A stretch of DNA of 64,000 nt, from assembly GCA_030645235.1 (NCBI GenBank), contig JAUSMV010000012.1, forward strand, positions 124,001 to 188,000, given 5' to 3'. Made by a program: the position numbers and the translations under genes. Shown here piece by piece: positions 1-11,432 of this stretch (position 1 is its first letter; every line of letters starts with the position of its first letter). Source of the DNA: Parvibaculum sp. (GTDB lineage Bacteria; Pseudomonadota; Alphaproteobacteria; Parvibaculales; Parvibaculaceae). The notes beneath the pieces are model-generated. The model searched no databases. It had not been told where the DNA came from and worked only from the letters and a program-made list of their open reading frames with translations.

Positions 1-341
1 TGAACCTCAAAGTTGACTCCAGCACTTTCTCTTCTTTGCGGGGCAATGTTGAATTGCGTGTGAGCGGCATCTTCTCTAAGGAACCGCAGATTGTGCCTTA
101 CATACGCGGCGGCATCAGCCAGGAGCTGATGGACACCAAGACGGAGACATCGGGTAGCTTTGTCTCCACCGGCACGACTTTCACGCTGCAAAACACCGAG
201 CTTGATAAAAGCGCGCCGTTTGTCGGTGCGGGTGTTTCGGTTGTCGGCGGCTATTCACGCCTGTCATTTGAATATACCGGTCAGCTTGGAAGTAAGTTCA
301 CATCGCATCAGGGTGTTGCAACTGTGTCCTTCATGTTCTGA
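1..341 (+). CDS. Outer-membrane beta-barrel protein, C-terminal part (5' truncated by window edge)
   Basis: The frame is open from base 3 and stops at 341, so only about the last 112 residues are present. The visible part alternates polar and hydrophobic residues in short strands (for example PYIRGG, FVGAGVSVVGG, SRLSFEY) and ends in SFMF. A terminal phenylalanine is the usual signal for insertion by the Bam complex. This fits the C-terminal strands of an autotransporter or OmpA-type barrel in the outer membrane. The passenger or upstream domain lies outside the window, so the role cannot be told. A TTG at 36 is internal and is not taken as a start. Confidence 0.6.
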   Translation, partial: NLKVDSSTFSSLRGNVELRVSGIFSKEPQIVPYIRGGISQELMDTKTETSGSFVSTGTTFTLQNTELDKSAPFVGAGVSVVGGYSRLSFEYTGQLGSKFTSHQGVATVSFMF

Positions 342-383
342 ACGGGCGACCTTCGATAACGCAGCAAAAGCCTCGTTCCCCTG

Positions 384-398
384 TTAACCATAAGTTCA
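384..398. promoter_or_regulatory. Possible CtrA-type site upstream of the MBOAT gene
   Basis: TTAACCATAAGTTCA fits the alphaproteobacterial CtrA consensus TTAA-N7-TTAA with one mismatch in the second half, and its first half is the typical TTAACCAT. It lies about 150 bp before the start at 545. The site also sits inside a CCCTG/CAGGG inverted repeat (380-402), so a hairpin after the preceding gene is an alternative reading. This is pattern matching only. Confidence 0.3.
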
Positions 399-544
399 GG
401 GAATGATTGAGCTTTTTGGCTGGTTGTTCGATATTGAGACAGACTTTATTGAGACTGACCGTCACGCCCCCCTGACGGTGATTTGCTGCGGCGCGAATTT
501 ATTCGTGCCGGTTTGTTTGCGTTGGTATTTGAGTTTGGTGGGCA

Positions 545-1996
545 ATGCTTTTCCCGACACTTACGTTCGGCATTTTCTTTCTGATCGTTTTCACGGTCAG
601 TTGGTCCATGCACTGGACGCCGGAGCCCCGCAAATGGTTCCTCGTCGGGGCAAGCTATTTTTTCTATGCCTGGTGGGACTGGCGCTTCACCACTTTGTTG
701 TTCGGGACAACGCTCATCAATTATCTCGGCGGGCTGGCGCTTGATCGGGCCAAGCGTGATGCGACGCGCAAGTGGATTGTCGGGTTTGTTGTCGTTGTCG
801 ATCTCGGTGTGCTCGCCTTCTTTAAATATTATGACTTCTTCCTGACATCTCTTGATGGTGTGATGCGCACACTTGGTCTTGCGCGCGATCTGCCTTTTAT
901 GGAAGTGATCCTGCCTATCGGCATTTCCTTCTTCACGTTTCAGGGCATCTCTTATGTCGTTGACGTTTATCGCGGGCATGTCCGCGCGGAACGTTCGCTG
1001 CTTGATGTGATGCTGTTCAAGTCGTTCTTCCCCCAACTTGTTGCCGGTCCCATCGTGCGCGCCGCTGATTTTATTCCGCAGCTTCAAGCGCCGGTGCAGC
1101 TTACGCGTGATCATGTGTCAGTGGGTGTTGTGCTCATTCTCACGGGTCTTGCCAAGAAGATGGTGATTGCCAATTATCTCGCAACCGAGATTGTTGATCC
1201 TGTGTTCTTTGATCCCTCCGTTGTGAGTGCGCTTGATCTGCTCATCGGCATCTATGCCTATGCGATCCAGATTTATTGCGACTTTTCGGGCTATAGTGAC
1301 ATTGCTATTGGCGTGGCGGCGCTGCTTGGCTATCGCTTCCTTGCCAATTTCGATCAACCCTACCGCGCGGCGAGCCTGCAGGATTTCTGGCGGCGCTGGC
1401 ACATTTCGCTGTCCACTTGGCTCCGCGACTATCTCTACATTCCCCTGGGCGGTAACAGGGGCGGCGAGGCGCAACGCTATCGCAATCTCTTCATCACCAT
1501 GTTCCTCGGTGGACTTTGGCACGGCGCTGCATGGACCTTTATCATCTGGGGTTCATTTCACGGTGCGATGCTCGGCCTTGAGCAATGGCTCAAGCGCAAG
1601 CTCGAAAGTGTCGCGCCTGTTTCTGCTGATGCGCCGGGTCTTCTCACACGTTTGGGGAATGGTGCGCAGCATGTCGTGGGTGTTGTCTCGACATTTCATA
1701 TTGTCTGCTTTGCCTGGATATTTTTCCGCGCCGATAGTTTTTCGACCGCTATGGATTATCTTATCGGCTTCGGGGATTGGTCGTCGGCCAATGCTTATGT
1801 CACGCCGTTCGTTGTCGGTCTTGTCGCTGTGGGTCTTCTCTTTCAGTTCACCCCGCGCCAGATGGGTCGTGAGCTTGCGATAAATCTGCGCGAGTTGCCC
1901 GCACCCGTGCTCGGTTTGCTGTTGGGCTTGGGCATTTTTGTCATCTGGTCTGTGGCCCCTGAAGGGGTTGCGCCGTTCATTTACTTCCAGTTCTGA
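545..1996 (+). CDS. MBOAT family O-acyltransferase (AlgI-like)
   Basis: This 483-residue polytopic membrane protein has the length and layout of AlgI/DltB-type acyltransferases, which move acyl groups across the inner membrane onto extracytoplasmic polysaccharides or other envelope molecules. Seen in sequence: an N-terminal FFYAWWDWRF stretch, QLVAGPIVRAADF, DFSGYSDIAIG, the FWRRWHISLSTWLRDYLYIPLGG block and, near residue 325, the MBOAT histidine motif GGLWHGAAWTF. The ATG at 545 follows GGTGGG. A small membrane protein starts 13 bp after the stop and is probably co-transcribed. No AlgJ/AlgX-like SGNH partner is recognisable nearby, so the substrate is unknown. Confidence 0.88.
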   Translation: MLFPTLTFGIFFLIVFTVSWSMHWTPEPRKWFLVGASYFFYAWWDWRFTTLLFGTTLINYLGGLALDRAKRDATRKWIVGFVVVVDLGVLAFFKYYDFFLTSLDGVMRTLGLARDLPFMEVILPIGISFFTFQGISYVVDVYRGHVRAERSLLDVMLFKSFFPQLVAGPIVRAADFIPQLQAPVQLTRDHVSVGVVLILTGLAKKMVIANYLATEIVDPVFFDPSVVSALDLLIGIYAYAIQIYCDFSGYSDIAIGVAALLGYRFLANFDQPYRAASLQDFWRRWHISLSTWLRDYLYIPLGGNRGGEAQRYRNLFITMFLGGLWHGAAWTFIIWGSFHGAMLGLEQWLKRKLESVAPVSADAPGLLTRLGNGAQHVVGVVSTFHIVCFAWIFFRADSFSTAMDYLIGFGDWSSANAYVTPFVVGLVAVGLLFQFTPRQMGRELAINLRELPAPVLGLLLGLGIFVIWSVAPEGVAPFIYFQF

Positions 1997-2009
1997 GGGG
2001 ACGCGGACC

Positions 2010-2402
2010 ATGCTTGACCTCATCGACCCGCGCGCGGACCATGCCGAGACACTCTCGGTTGAAGAGGCATGGGCCATGGAAATTCAGACCCAGGCGCAGA
2101 TCACGCGCTTTAAAGGTGCCATGTGGATTGCTGTTGCTGTGCTGCTGCTTTTCAATTCAGCCGCGCTAGTCACGGTGGTCAACGGCTTTGGCGTCGGGCC
2201 GGTGCAGGACACGATTGTTGTCATGGCCGACACATGGAACACGCAGATGGAAAAGCAGGGCCTGAGCGAACCCGTCCGTGTGATCCGTGAGGGCGTTTTA
2301 TATCTGCATGATCTCGACTGGAGCGATGTCGGGCTTGGCGATGCGCCGGATCAGGGCGCGCATAATCTGCGCGGGTCTGCGTCGGATGGTTCCGAAGGCT
2401 GA
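2010..2402 (+). CDS. Small single-pass membrane protein downstream of MBOAT gene
   Basis: This 130-residue protein is of unknown function. It has about 38 mostly acidic residues, one clear transmembrane helix (WIAVAVLLLFNSAALVTVV, roughly residues 39-58) and a C-terminal part of about 70 residues ending in a glycine- and serine-rich tail. The ATG at 2010 is preceded by GAGGGG. An in-frame start at 1938 would overlap the MBOAT gene heavily and is not preferred. Position and strand suggest co-expression with the acyltransferase, perhaps as an accessory membrane subunit; that is inference. The stop lies 4 bp from the convergent kinase gene. Confidence 0.6.
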   Translation: MLDLIDPRADHAETLSVEEAWAMEIQTQAQITRFKGAMWIAVAVLLLFNSAALVTVVNGFGVGPVQDTIVVMADTWNTQMEKQGLSEPVRVIREGVLYLHDLDWSDVGLGDAPDQGAHNLRGSASDGSEG

Positions 2403-2406
2403 TCTT

Positions 2407-5043
2407 TCACGTCTTATCGAGCACTTTGCGGATATGACGGGCGAGGTCGGCGCGGCGATAGGGTTTGCTCAAAAGTTCAACACCTACATCAAGCTTGCCA
2501 TGATGGACGACAGCGTTTTCGGTGTAGCCGGTCGTGTAGAGCACTTTCAGCGTCGGGAATTTTGTGAGCGCCAGATCGGCAAGCTGGCGACCGTTCATGC
2601 CACCGGGCAAGACAACGTCTGTGAAAAGCAGATCAATGTCGCTGCGCTCTTCCAATATGGCAAGGGCGGCCGCAGCGTTTGTGGTTTCGAGAACGGTGTA
2701 GCCAAGGCTACGCAACTGTTCGGTGACATAGGCGCGTACCGAATCTTCGTCTTCGGTGACGAGGATCGTCTCGGTACCGCGTGCTTCGGTGATTGATAAT
2801 TCCAGTTCGGGACTATCAAGTTCAATTTCGTCCGAAATCTTTGGTAGATAAATGCGGACAGTCGTGCCGTATGAAACTTCGCTATAGATTTTGATATGAC
2901 CATGCGATTGTTTGACGAAGCCATAAACCATGCTGAGGCCGAGGCCTGAGCCTTTGCCGACTTCCTTCGTTGTGAAGAACGGATCAAACACATGGGCGAG
3001 CACTTCAGGCGTCATGCCGGTGCCGGAATCAGATACCGCGATGAGCACGAAATCGCCCGCCGTCGCTTCGGGATTGGTGGCCACATAATCATCGTCCAGC
3101 GTCACGTTCCGCGTCTCGATGGTGAGCGTGCCGCCCTTGGGCATCGCGTCGCGCGAGTTGATTGCGAGATTGAGGATGGCCGCTTCCATTTGGGCGGGAT
3201 CGGCGGCGACGCGCCAGAGATCGTCTGATGTCTCCATGAGAATGCGGATGTCTTCGCCGAGCAGGCGGCCCATCATGTCGATCATGCGGGTGAGCAACGC
3301 ATTGGTGTCGAGTTCTGCGGGGCGCAGGACCTGACGGCGTGCAAAGGCGAGCATGCGATGGGTGAGCTCCGCCCCGCGTTGGGCCGCTGATTCAATCATC
3401 GCGGCGAGTCTTTGGAGCTTCGGGCGATCTTCAAGATCTTCGCGCAGGATTTCGGCATTGCCCATGACAATGGTGAGCAGATTGTTGAAGTCATGGGCCA
3501 CGCCGCCTGTCAGGCGTCCGATTGACTCCATCTTTTGCGCCTGAACGAGTTGTTCGGATGTCGCAATCTCCTGCGTTTTGTTGCGCGCGATGGAAATATA
3601 GTTTCGTGTCGTGCTGTCATCAAACTGGATATTGGCGCTTTGCATGTCGAGCCAGCGTTTTTTGCCTTTCAAATCGACGATCTGCACGAGCACCTGATCT
3701 GTGAGTCCATTTCGGACATTGCGAAGGTGCTTGAGATATTTCTCGCGGTCTTCTTCAATCACCAGCATGGGCAGACGTTTTCCGATGACCTGCGCGAGAC
3801 TGTCTGCGCCGATGTTTTCCAGTCCGGCTTTGTTGATATTGATGACGCGCAAATCGGTATCGAGAAGGCTGATGCCGGCGGGTTCGGTTTCGAAGATGCG
3901 TTCAAAGCGTGTGTTGGACGTGCGGATATCGTCTTCGCGCTTGGCGAGTGTTGCGGCCATGATGTTGAAGGCATTGGCGAGCGTGCGGATTTCACCGGCG
4001 CGATTGCGCTTGGGTACACGGGCTGTCAGATCGCCAAAGGTGAGCCGCTCGGCCATCATCTGAATTTCGCGGATGGGAATGATCAGCGTACGCGAGACGA
4101 AGAAATAGATGATGATGAGGATAATGGTGAAGGAAATGCCGATGGCGATGCCGGCCATTTGCACCGGTGCCATGATGGTCGCAGTGATGCGTCGCGCGGG
4201 GATGCCCACTAAAATGGAAAAACCGCGGATGTCGGTGCGGCTGGCGCCGGGAATGGCTGTGTCATTGATGCGCGATGAAGTGGCCGCGAAAATCCGGTCT
4301 GTGCCGTCCGGCCCTTTGCTTTCAATAATAAAAGGCGCATCGGCCGTCATGGCCTGGCGCGCAACATTCCAGCCCGCAATGTTCTCGCCCGGGTTTACAC
4401 CGCTGCCTTCGCCGCCGATGAGCACGATGCCGTGCTGATCAATGACAATGAGAGTCGTGTCGTCAGGCAATTGCGGGAAGTCGAGCACCTTTTTGATGTA
4501 GCGCATGTCGGCGGTGAGGCTGAGCACCTGCGTGATATTGTTGTCTTCGTCTTTGAGGGGGAGTGCAAAGATGACGACTTCGCTATTGGTGATGGGGCTG
4601 TGATCATAGCCGCCCATCGTGAATTCGCCGTGATGCATCGCGTCTTTGAACCAGGGCAGTTCTGATGCGTTGACCTGGAGCGACGAGGGCTGTGCTGCAC
4701 AATAAATCTCGCCATCGGGCAGGATCGAACCCGTATTGACGTAACCATTGGTGTTCATCAGAAAGAAGTAAGCGACGTTACTGCAATCTTCCGGATTTTT
4801 GCCCTGTACACGTTGAAAGCCTGACATGGCTTTGAGTGTCATATAGGCATTGCGTATGACCTGCGATTTGAGGCTTTCGGCAAGGTCCGTGCTGCGCAAC
4901 GCCATGTCATGGGCGATTTCGTCAGCGACGCGGGCATAGCGGCCAAGCGCCCATACACCGACGCCAGTGCCGAGCAAAAGGCAGATGCACAGAAATGCAA
5001 AGACTCTGGCTCCGATCCCGGCTCGAAGCAGCGACGACAACAT
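2407..5043 (-). CDS. Hybrid sensor histidine kinase (dCache-like sensor, HAMP, PAS, HisKA, HATPase, REC)
   Basis: This is an 878-residue inner-membrane sensor. Domain order: TM helix at about 15-33; a large periplasmic region of about 260 residues consistent with a double-Cache sensor; a second TM helix (IAIGISFTIILIIIYFFVS, near 300); HAMP; PAS (about 385-495); dimerisation domain with the phospho-acceptor motif GGVAHDFNNLL; an ATPase domain with NLAINSRDAM, DSGTGM and GSGLGLS boxes; and a C-terminal receiver with DEDS, a likely phospho-Asp in LLFTDVVLP, and SKPY. An attached receiver with no output domain implies transfer to a separate Hpt or regulator, none of which is adjacent. The upstream gap carries strong inverted repeats. 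Confidence 0.92.
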   Translation of the reverse strand: MLSSLLRAGIGARVFAFLCICLLLGTGVGVWALGRYARVADEIAHDMALRSTDLAESLKSQVIRNAYMTLKAMSGFQRVQGKNPEDCSNVAYFFLMNTNGYVNTGSILPDGEIYCAAQPSSLQVNASELPWFKDAMHHGEFTMGGYDHSPITNSEVVIFALPLKDEDNNITQVLSLTADMRYIKKVLDFPQLPDDTTLIVIDQHGIVLIGGEGSGVNPGENIAGWNVARQAMTADAPFIIESKGPDGTDRIFAATSSRINDTAIPGASRTDIRGFSILVGIPARRITATIMAPVQMAGIAIGISFTIILIIIYFFVSRTLIIPIREIQMMAERLTFGDLTARVPKRNRAGEIRTLANAFNIMAATLAKREDDIRTSNTRFERIFETEPAGISLLDTDLRVININKAGLENIGADSLAQVIGKRLPMLVIEEDREKYLKHLRNVRNGLTDQVLVQIVDLKGKKRWLDMQSANIQFDDSTTRNYISIARNKTQEIATSEQLVQAQKMESIGRLTGGVAHDFNNLLTIVMGNAEILREDLEDRPKLQRLAAMIESAAQRGAELTHRMLAFARRQVLRPAELDTNALLTRMIDMMGRLLGEDIRILMETSDDLWRVAADPAQMEAAILNLAINSRDAMPKGGTLTIETRNVTLDDDYVATNPEATAGDFVLIAVSDSGTGMTPEVLAHVFDPFFTTKEVGKGSGLGLSMVYGFVKQSHGHIKIYSEVSYGTTVRIYLPKISDEIELDSPELELSITEARGTETILVTEDEDSVRAYVTEQLRSLGYTVLETTNAAAALAILEERSDIDLLFTDVVLPGGMNGRQLADLALTKFPTLKVLYTTGYTENAVVHHGKLDVGVELLSKPYRRADLARHIRKVLDKT

Positions 5044-5150
5044 GAACGGTTTCCTATTGACCCAATCCGGTCTTAAGTGAAAACAACCGGCGTATCAATG
5101 TCCAGCAATGTTATGAAGCAACCGCTGCCATTGACGGGGTGGAAAAGTAA

Positions 5151-5193
5151 TGTGCCATTCATATGTGGCAATGGCACATATGAAAACGGCACA
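5151..5193. repeat. Imperfect inverted repeat with alternative pairings
   Basis: Left arm TGTGCC-ATTCATATGTG (5151-5167) pairs with CACATATGAA-AAC-GGCACA (5175-5193). Inside the same stretch GTGCCATT (5152-5159) can instead pair with AATGGCAC (5170-5177), so two stems exclude each other. It lies about 110 bp before the kinase start on the minus strand and after gltD. It may be a regulator binding site for the kinase gene, or part of the gltD 3' structure. There is no T-run typical of an intrinsic terminator. Confidence 0.5.
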
Positions 5194-5199
5194 AAAGTG

Positions 5200-5234
5200 A
5201 CTGGCAAGATGCGAGCGTCCCGCATCTTGCCAGT
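5200..5234 (-). terminator. Strong hairpin after gltD
   Basis: A perfect 14-bp stem, ACTGGCAAGATGCG against CGCATCTTGCCAGT, with a 7-nt loop lies 20 bp beyond the gltD stop. On the minus strand it is followed by CACTTTTG, only a short T-run. It probably ends or protects the gltBD transcript and insulates the kinase gene. Confidence 0.6.
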
Positions 5235-5254
5235 CTCAGCGTTATAAAGGCCGG

Positions 5255-6673
<1,419 letters not shown>

Positions 6674-6677
6674 TGTC

Positions 6678-9600
6678 TTATTCTCCTGCCGCTACTGTTG
6701 CTTGCCGGGCGCTCTCTTGCGCCTTCGCCATTTCCTTCAAGGCACGCCGGTATTCAACCGGCATGACTTTTCGGAATTTCGGCAGCTTCGCGTCCCAATG
6801 GGCCAGTATGTCTTTGGCCCGACCTGAATTGGTGTAGCGGGCGTGGTTTTCGATGAGTTGACGCAAACGTTCAGCATCGAAGCGTGACATGTCGGACATG
6901 ACATCAACGCGACCGTGATTTGCGAGGTCATTGCGCTGGTTGGTGATCTTTTCCATCGCCTCGAATTCGGCTTCGACGGGTTCGAGATCGACCATCGCCA
7001 TGTTGCAACGCTTTTCAAACATGCCGTCTTCGTCGAGCACGTAAGCAATGCCGCCCGACATGCCGGCGGCAAAGTTGCGACCGGTACGGCCCAGCACAAC
7101 GACAATGCCGCCTGTCATATATTCGCAGCCATGGTCGCCTGTGCCTTCAACAACGGCAATCGCGCCGGAATTGCGCACGGCAAAGCGTTCGCCCGCGATG
7201 CCACGGAAATAGCATTCGCCGTTGATGGCACCGTAAAGCACCGTGTTGCCGACAATGATCGAGCGTTCGGGAATGATCTTCGTGTTCTTCGGCGGATAGA
7301 CGATGAGGCGTCCGCCCGAAAGACCCTTACCAACATAGTCGTTGGCCTGGCCTTCCAGTTCGAGCGTCACACCATGGGCGACCCACGCCCCAAAGCTCTG
7401 GCCCGATGTGCCGTTGAGCTTCACATGGATCGTGTCTTCAGGCAGACCGGCATGGCCATAGGCCTTGGCGACTTTGCCCGACAGCATCGCGCCGACCGAG
7501 CGGTCAGTATTGCCGATTGAGACTTCGATCTGCACAGGTGTCTTCTTTTCGAGCGCGTCTTTTGCCAGCGTAATGAGCTTGCGGTCGAGCACGTTCTCGA
7601 TGTTGTGGTTCTGCTCTTCCGACTTGAAGACCGCAACGTCCGCAGGCACGTCCATCTTGTGGAACATCTTGCTGAAGTCGAGGCCTTGCGTCTTCCAATG
7701 CTTGATCACCTTGCTTTTGTCGAGCATGTGGATCTGACCGATCATTTCATTGATCGTGCGATAGCCCATCGCTGCCATCAGCTCGCGCACTTCTTCGGCG
7801 ACGAAGAAGAAATAGTTGATGACATGTTCGGGCTGGCCGACAAAACGCTTCCTGAGTTCAGGGTCTTGTGTGGCGACGCCGACAGGGCAGGTGTTGAGAT
7901 GACACTTGCGCATCATGATGCAGCCTGCCGCGATCAGCGGCGCTGTGGCAAAGCCGTATTCGTCCGCGCCAAGCAGAGCGCCGACCACAACGTCGCGGCC
8001 GGTGCGAAGCCCGCCGTCCACCTGCACGGTGATGCGGCCGCGCAGACGGTTCATTACCAGCGTCTGATGCGTTTCGGCCAGACCGATTTCCCATGGGGAA
8101 CCGGCATGTTTGATCGAGGTCAGCGGCGAGGCACCCGTGCCGCCTTCAAATCCTGAAATCGTCACATGGTCGGCGCGCGCCTTCGAGACGCCTGCGGCCA
8201 CCGTGCCGACGCCGACTTCCGAGACGAGCTTCACCGACACAAGCCCGTCAGGGTTCGTGTTCTTCAGGTCATAGATCAGCTGTGCGAGGTCTTCGATCGA
8301 ATAGATGTCGTGATGCGGTGGCGGCGAGATGAGGCCGACGCCCGGTGTTGAATGGCGCACTTTGGCAATCGTCGCATCGACCTTATGGCCGGGCAATTGT
8401 CCGCCTTCGCCGGGCTTTGCGCCCTGCGCCATTTTGATCTGCATCATGTCGGAATTGACGAGATATTCCGTGGTGACGCCAAAGCGGCCGGACGCGACCT
8501 GCTTGATCGAGGAGCGCATGCTGTCGCCGTTTGCCATCGGCACGAAGCGGTCGGCTTCTTCGCCGCCTTCGCCCGTGTTCGAGCGACCGCCGATGCGGTT
8601 CATGGCTATGGCGAGGTTGGTGTGGGCCTCACGGCTGATCGAGCCATAGGACATGGCGCCGGTCGCAAAACGCTTCACGATGTCGGCGGCAGGTTCCACC
8701 TCGTCGAGCGGCACAGCCTTGCGGCCGTCCTGTTCGGCGGTCTTGATGTCGAAGAGACCACGGATCGTCAGCAGCCGCTCGCCCTGTTCGTTGATGCGCT
8801 TGGCAAACTCGCGGTACTTGTCCTGTGAGTTGCCACGCACCGCATGTTGCAGGTCGCGCACAGAGTCCGCGGTCCAGGCATGTTCTTCGCCGCGCATGCG
8901 CTGGGCATATTCGCCGCCGACATCGAGCATGGTCTTCAGCACCGGCGCATCGGAGAAGGCGAGCTGATGACGACGGAAGGTTTCTTCCGCGATTTCCGTG
9001 CAGCCCACGCCTTCAATCGGTGTCGATGTGCCTGTGAAATACTTTTTCACAAAAACAGAGTTGAGGCCGACACCGTCGAAAATCTGCGCGCCGCAATAAG
9101 ACTGGTAGGTCGAAATGCCCATCTTGGACATGACCTTCAGGAGACCCTTATCCACGGCTTTGATGAAACGCTTATTGGCTTCATAAGGCGTCAGATCCTC
9201 GTCAAGCGAGGGCAGCATCGCCTTCAGTGTCTCGAAGGCGAGATAGGGGTTGATCGCTTCCGCGCCATAGCCCGCAAGGCAGGCAAAGTGATGCACTTCG
9301 CGCGCTTCGCCTGTCTCAACAACGAGACCGACGGATGTGCGAAGGCCCGTGCGGATCAGATGGTGATGCACGGCGGATGTGGCGAGCAAAGCAGGGATCG
9401 CCATGCGTTCTGCCTCGACCATGCGGTCAGACAGAATGATGATGTTGGTGCCGCCGCGCACGGTCTCTTCGGCCCGCGCGCAAAGACGCGTCAGCATGTC
9501 TTCCATCGCTTCTGCGCCGCGCGTCGCCTTATAGGTGATGTCGAGCGTTTCAGACCGGAAGTGATTGTCGGCGACTTCACCGATCATGCGGATTTTTTCA

Positions 9601-11432
9601 AGATCTTCGTTCGTCAGGATGGGCTGGCGCACTTCAAGACGCTTCACGCCGGACATGCCCTTGACGTCAAGCAGGTTGGGGCGCGGGCCGATGAAGGAGA
9701 CGAGCGACATCACGAGTTCTTCGCGGATCGGATCGATCGGCGGGTTCGTCACCTGTGCGAAGTTCTGCTTGAAGTAGTTGTAGAGATTCTTTGACTTCGA
9801 CGACAAAACCGAAATGGGCGTGTCCGTGCCCATGGAGCCGGTGGCTTCCTGTCCTTCAAGCGCCATCGGCGTCATCAGGAACTTCAGGTCTTCCTGCGTA
9901 TAGCCAAAGGCCTGCTGCAAATCGAGCAATTCGGCATTGCTGACAAGCTTCGGTGAGATCGCGGCAACAGACGGCATGTCTTCGAGCACGATTTGCGTGC
10001 GGTCGAGCCATTGCTGATAGGGATGGAGCTTGGCGAGCTTCGCCTTCACTTCATCGTCTGAAATGATGCGGCCTTCTTCAAGGTCGATCAGCAGCATCTT
10101 GCCGGGTTGCAGGCGCCACTTCTCAACGATCTTTTCTTCCGGAATGGGCAGCACACCCATTTCAGAGGCCATGATCACATCGCCGTCATCCGTCACATAA
10201 TAGCGCGCGGGGCGCAGACCGTTGCGGTCAAGCGTCGCGCCGATCTGGCGACCGTCGGTGAAGGCAATCGCTGCCGGACCGTCCCATGGTTCCATCAGCG
10301 CGGCGTGATATTCGTAAAAGGCGCGACGGTCCTGATCCATCAGCGGATTGCCCGCCCAGGCTTCAGGAATGAGCATCATCATCGCATGGGCGAGCGAATA
10401 GCCGCCCATGACGAGAAGTTCGAGCGCATTGTCAAAGCAGGCCGTGTCCGACTGGCCTTCAACGGCAATCGGCCAGAGCTTCTTTAAGTCGTCGCCCAGA
10501 ATGTCCGACTGCATGGCAGCGTAGCGTGCCTGAATCCAGTTGGTGTTGCCGCGCACCGTGTTGATTTCGCCGTTATGGCTGATCATGCGGAAAGGATGCG
10601 CAAGGCTCCATGTCGGAAACGTGTTGGTTGAGAAACGCTGATGCACCATCGCCATCGCGGTGATCATGCGTTCGTCTTTGAGGTCCTTGTAGTAAAGGCC
10701 GACCTGAGCGGCGAGCAACATGCCCTTATAGACAATAGTGCGCGACGAGAACGACGCGACATAGATGCCGCGCGGGATGCCCGAGCGTTCCGCGTAAAGC
10801 GTGTTGAAGATACGCTTGCGGATCACGAAGAGCTTACGCTCAAAATGGTTCTGGTCGGTGATCGACGGGCCTTGCGCTACAAAAGCCTGCGCGTGGAAAG
10901 GCTCTGTCGGCTTCACCGAATAGCCAAGGTCGGAATTGTCCACCGGCACATCGCGCCAGCCGAGGAAAATCTGGCCCTCTTCGGTGGTCAGCTTTTCGAC
11001 AAGCTTCTTCACCATGTCGCGTTCGGCAACGTCGCGCGGCAAAAAGAATTGCCCGACGCCGTATTGGCCTTCGGCGGGCAGCGTGAAGCCGAGACGTGTG
11101 GCTTCGGCGCGGAAGAAAGCGTCCGGCAGCTGAATGAGAATGCCCGCGCCGTCGCCCGCCTTCGGGTCAGCGCCGACAGCGCCGCGATGCTCGAGATTTT
11201 CAAGAATCTTGAGACCATCTTCGATGATCTTGTGAGATTTTCGGTTGTGGATATTCGCCACAAAGCCGATGCCGCAGGCATCATGCTCATTACGGGGGTC
11301 GTATAGCCCCTGCGCACCCGGCAGGCCCGCAGGAAGCGACGATGCGGCCGGTTTGCTGTCGTCCGCGCGAGCGCCTGTGAGGCTCCCTGCGTTGAACAGC
11401 GTCTGGTCCGCTCCTGTCAGCTTCTCCGTCAT
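6678..11432 (-). CDS. gltB: Glutamate synthase (NADPH) large subunit
   Basis: This 1584-residue alpha subunit makes two glutamates from glutamine and 2-oxoglutarate. Domains in order: a class II glutamine amidotransferase whose nucleophile is probably Cys53 ([11 protein letters not shown]), leaving a propeptide of about 52 residues to be removed; the central domain; the FMN-binding synthase domain with [12 protein letters not shown]; the [3Fe-4S] motif C-x5-C-x4-C in [13 protein letters not shown]; and a C-terminal GXGXG beta-helix ([13 protein letters not shown]). The propeptide is somewhat longer than in many homologues. It is the first gene of the gltBD operon, with a leader region of several hundred bases that can form three hairpins. 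Confidence 0.97.
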   Translation of the reverse strand: MTEKLTGADQTLFNAGSLTGARADDSKPAASSLPAGLPGAQGLYDPRNEHDACGIGFVANIHNRKSHKIIEDGLKILENLEHRGAVGADPKAGDGAGILIQLPDAFFRAEATRLGFTLPAEGQYGVGQFFLPRDVAERDMVKKLVEKLTTEEGQIFLGWRDVPVDNSDLGYSVKPTEPFHAQAFVAQGPSITDQNHFERKLFVIRKRIFNTLYAERSGIPRGIYVASFSSRTIVYKGMLLAAQVGLYYKDLKDERMITAMAMVHQRFSTNTFPTWSLAHPFRMISHNGEINTVRGNTNWIQARYAAMQSDILGDDLKKLWPIAVEGQSDTACFDNALELLVMGGYSLAHAMMMLIPEAWAGNPLMDQDRRAFYEYHAALMEPWDGPAAIAFTDGRQIGATLDRNGLRPARYYVTDDGDVIMASEMGVLPIPEEKIVEKWRLQPGKMLLIDLEEGRIISDDEVKAKLAKLHPYQQWLDRTQIVLEDMPSVAAISPKLVSNAELLDLQQAFGYTQEDLKFLMTPMALEGQEATGSMGTDTPISVLSSKSKNLYNYFKQNFAQVTNPPIDPIREELVMSLVSFIGPRPNLLDVKGMSGVKRLEVRQPILTNEDLEKIRMIGEVADNHFRSETLDITYKATRGAEAMEDMLTRLCARAEETVRGGTNIIILSDRMVEAERMAIPALLATSAVHHHLIRTGLRTSVGLVVETGEAREVHHFACLAGYGAEAINPYLAFETLKAMLPSLDEDLTPYEANKRFIKAVDKGLLKVMSKMGISTYQSYCGAQIFDGVGLNSVFVKKYFTGTSTPIEGVGCTEIAEETFRRHQLAFSDAPVLKTMLDVGGEYAQRMRGEEHAWTADSVRDLQHAVRGNSQDKYREFAKRINEQGERLLTIRGLFDIKTAEQDGRKAVPLDEVEPAADIVKRFATGAMSYGSISREAHTNLAIAMNRIGGRSNTGEGGEEADRFVPMANGDSMRSSIKQVASGRFGVTTEYLVNSDMMQIKMAQGAKPGEGGQLPGHKVDATIAKVRHSTPGVGLISPPPHHDIYSIEDLAQLIYDLKNTNPDGLVSVKLVSEVGVGTVAAGVSKARADHVTISGFEGGTGASPLTSIKHAGSPWEIGLAETHQTLVMNRLRGRITVQVDGGLRTGRDVVVGALLGADEYGFATAPLIAAGCIMMRKCHLNTCPVGVATQDPELRKRFVGQPEHVINYFFFVAEEVRELMAAMGYRTINEMIGQIHMLDKSKVIKHWKTQGLDFSKMFHKMDVPADVAVFKSEEQNHNIENVLDRKLITLAKDALEKKTPVQIEVSIGNTDRSVGAMLSGKVAKAYGHAGLPEDTIHVKLNGTSGQSFGAWVAHGVTLELEGQANDYVGKGLSGGRLIVYPPKNTKIIPERSIIVGNTVLYGAINGECYFRGIAGERFAVRNSGAIAVVEGTGDHGCEYMTGGIVVVLGRTGRNFAAGMSGGIAYVLDEDGMFEKRCNMAMVDLEPVEAEFEAMEKITNQRNDLANHGRVDVMSDMSRFDAERLRQLIENHARYTNSGRAKDILAHWDAKLPKFRKVMPVEYRRALKEMAKAQESARQATVAAGE

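Noticed and set aside
8844-9794. Open frame of 316 codons opposite gltB
   Set aside because: gltB is conserved throughout this stretch, and the reverse frame shows only the His/Arg-rich composition expected by chance in GC-rich DNA.
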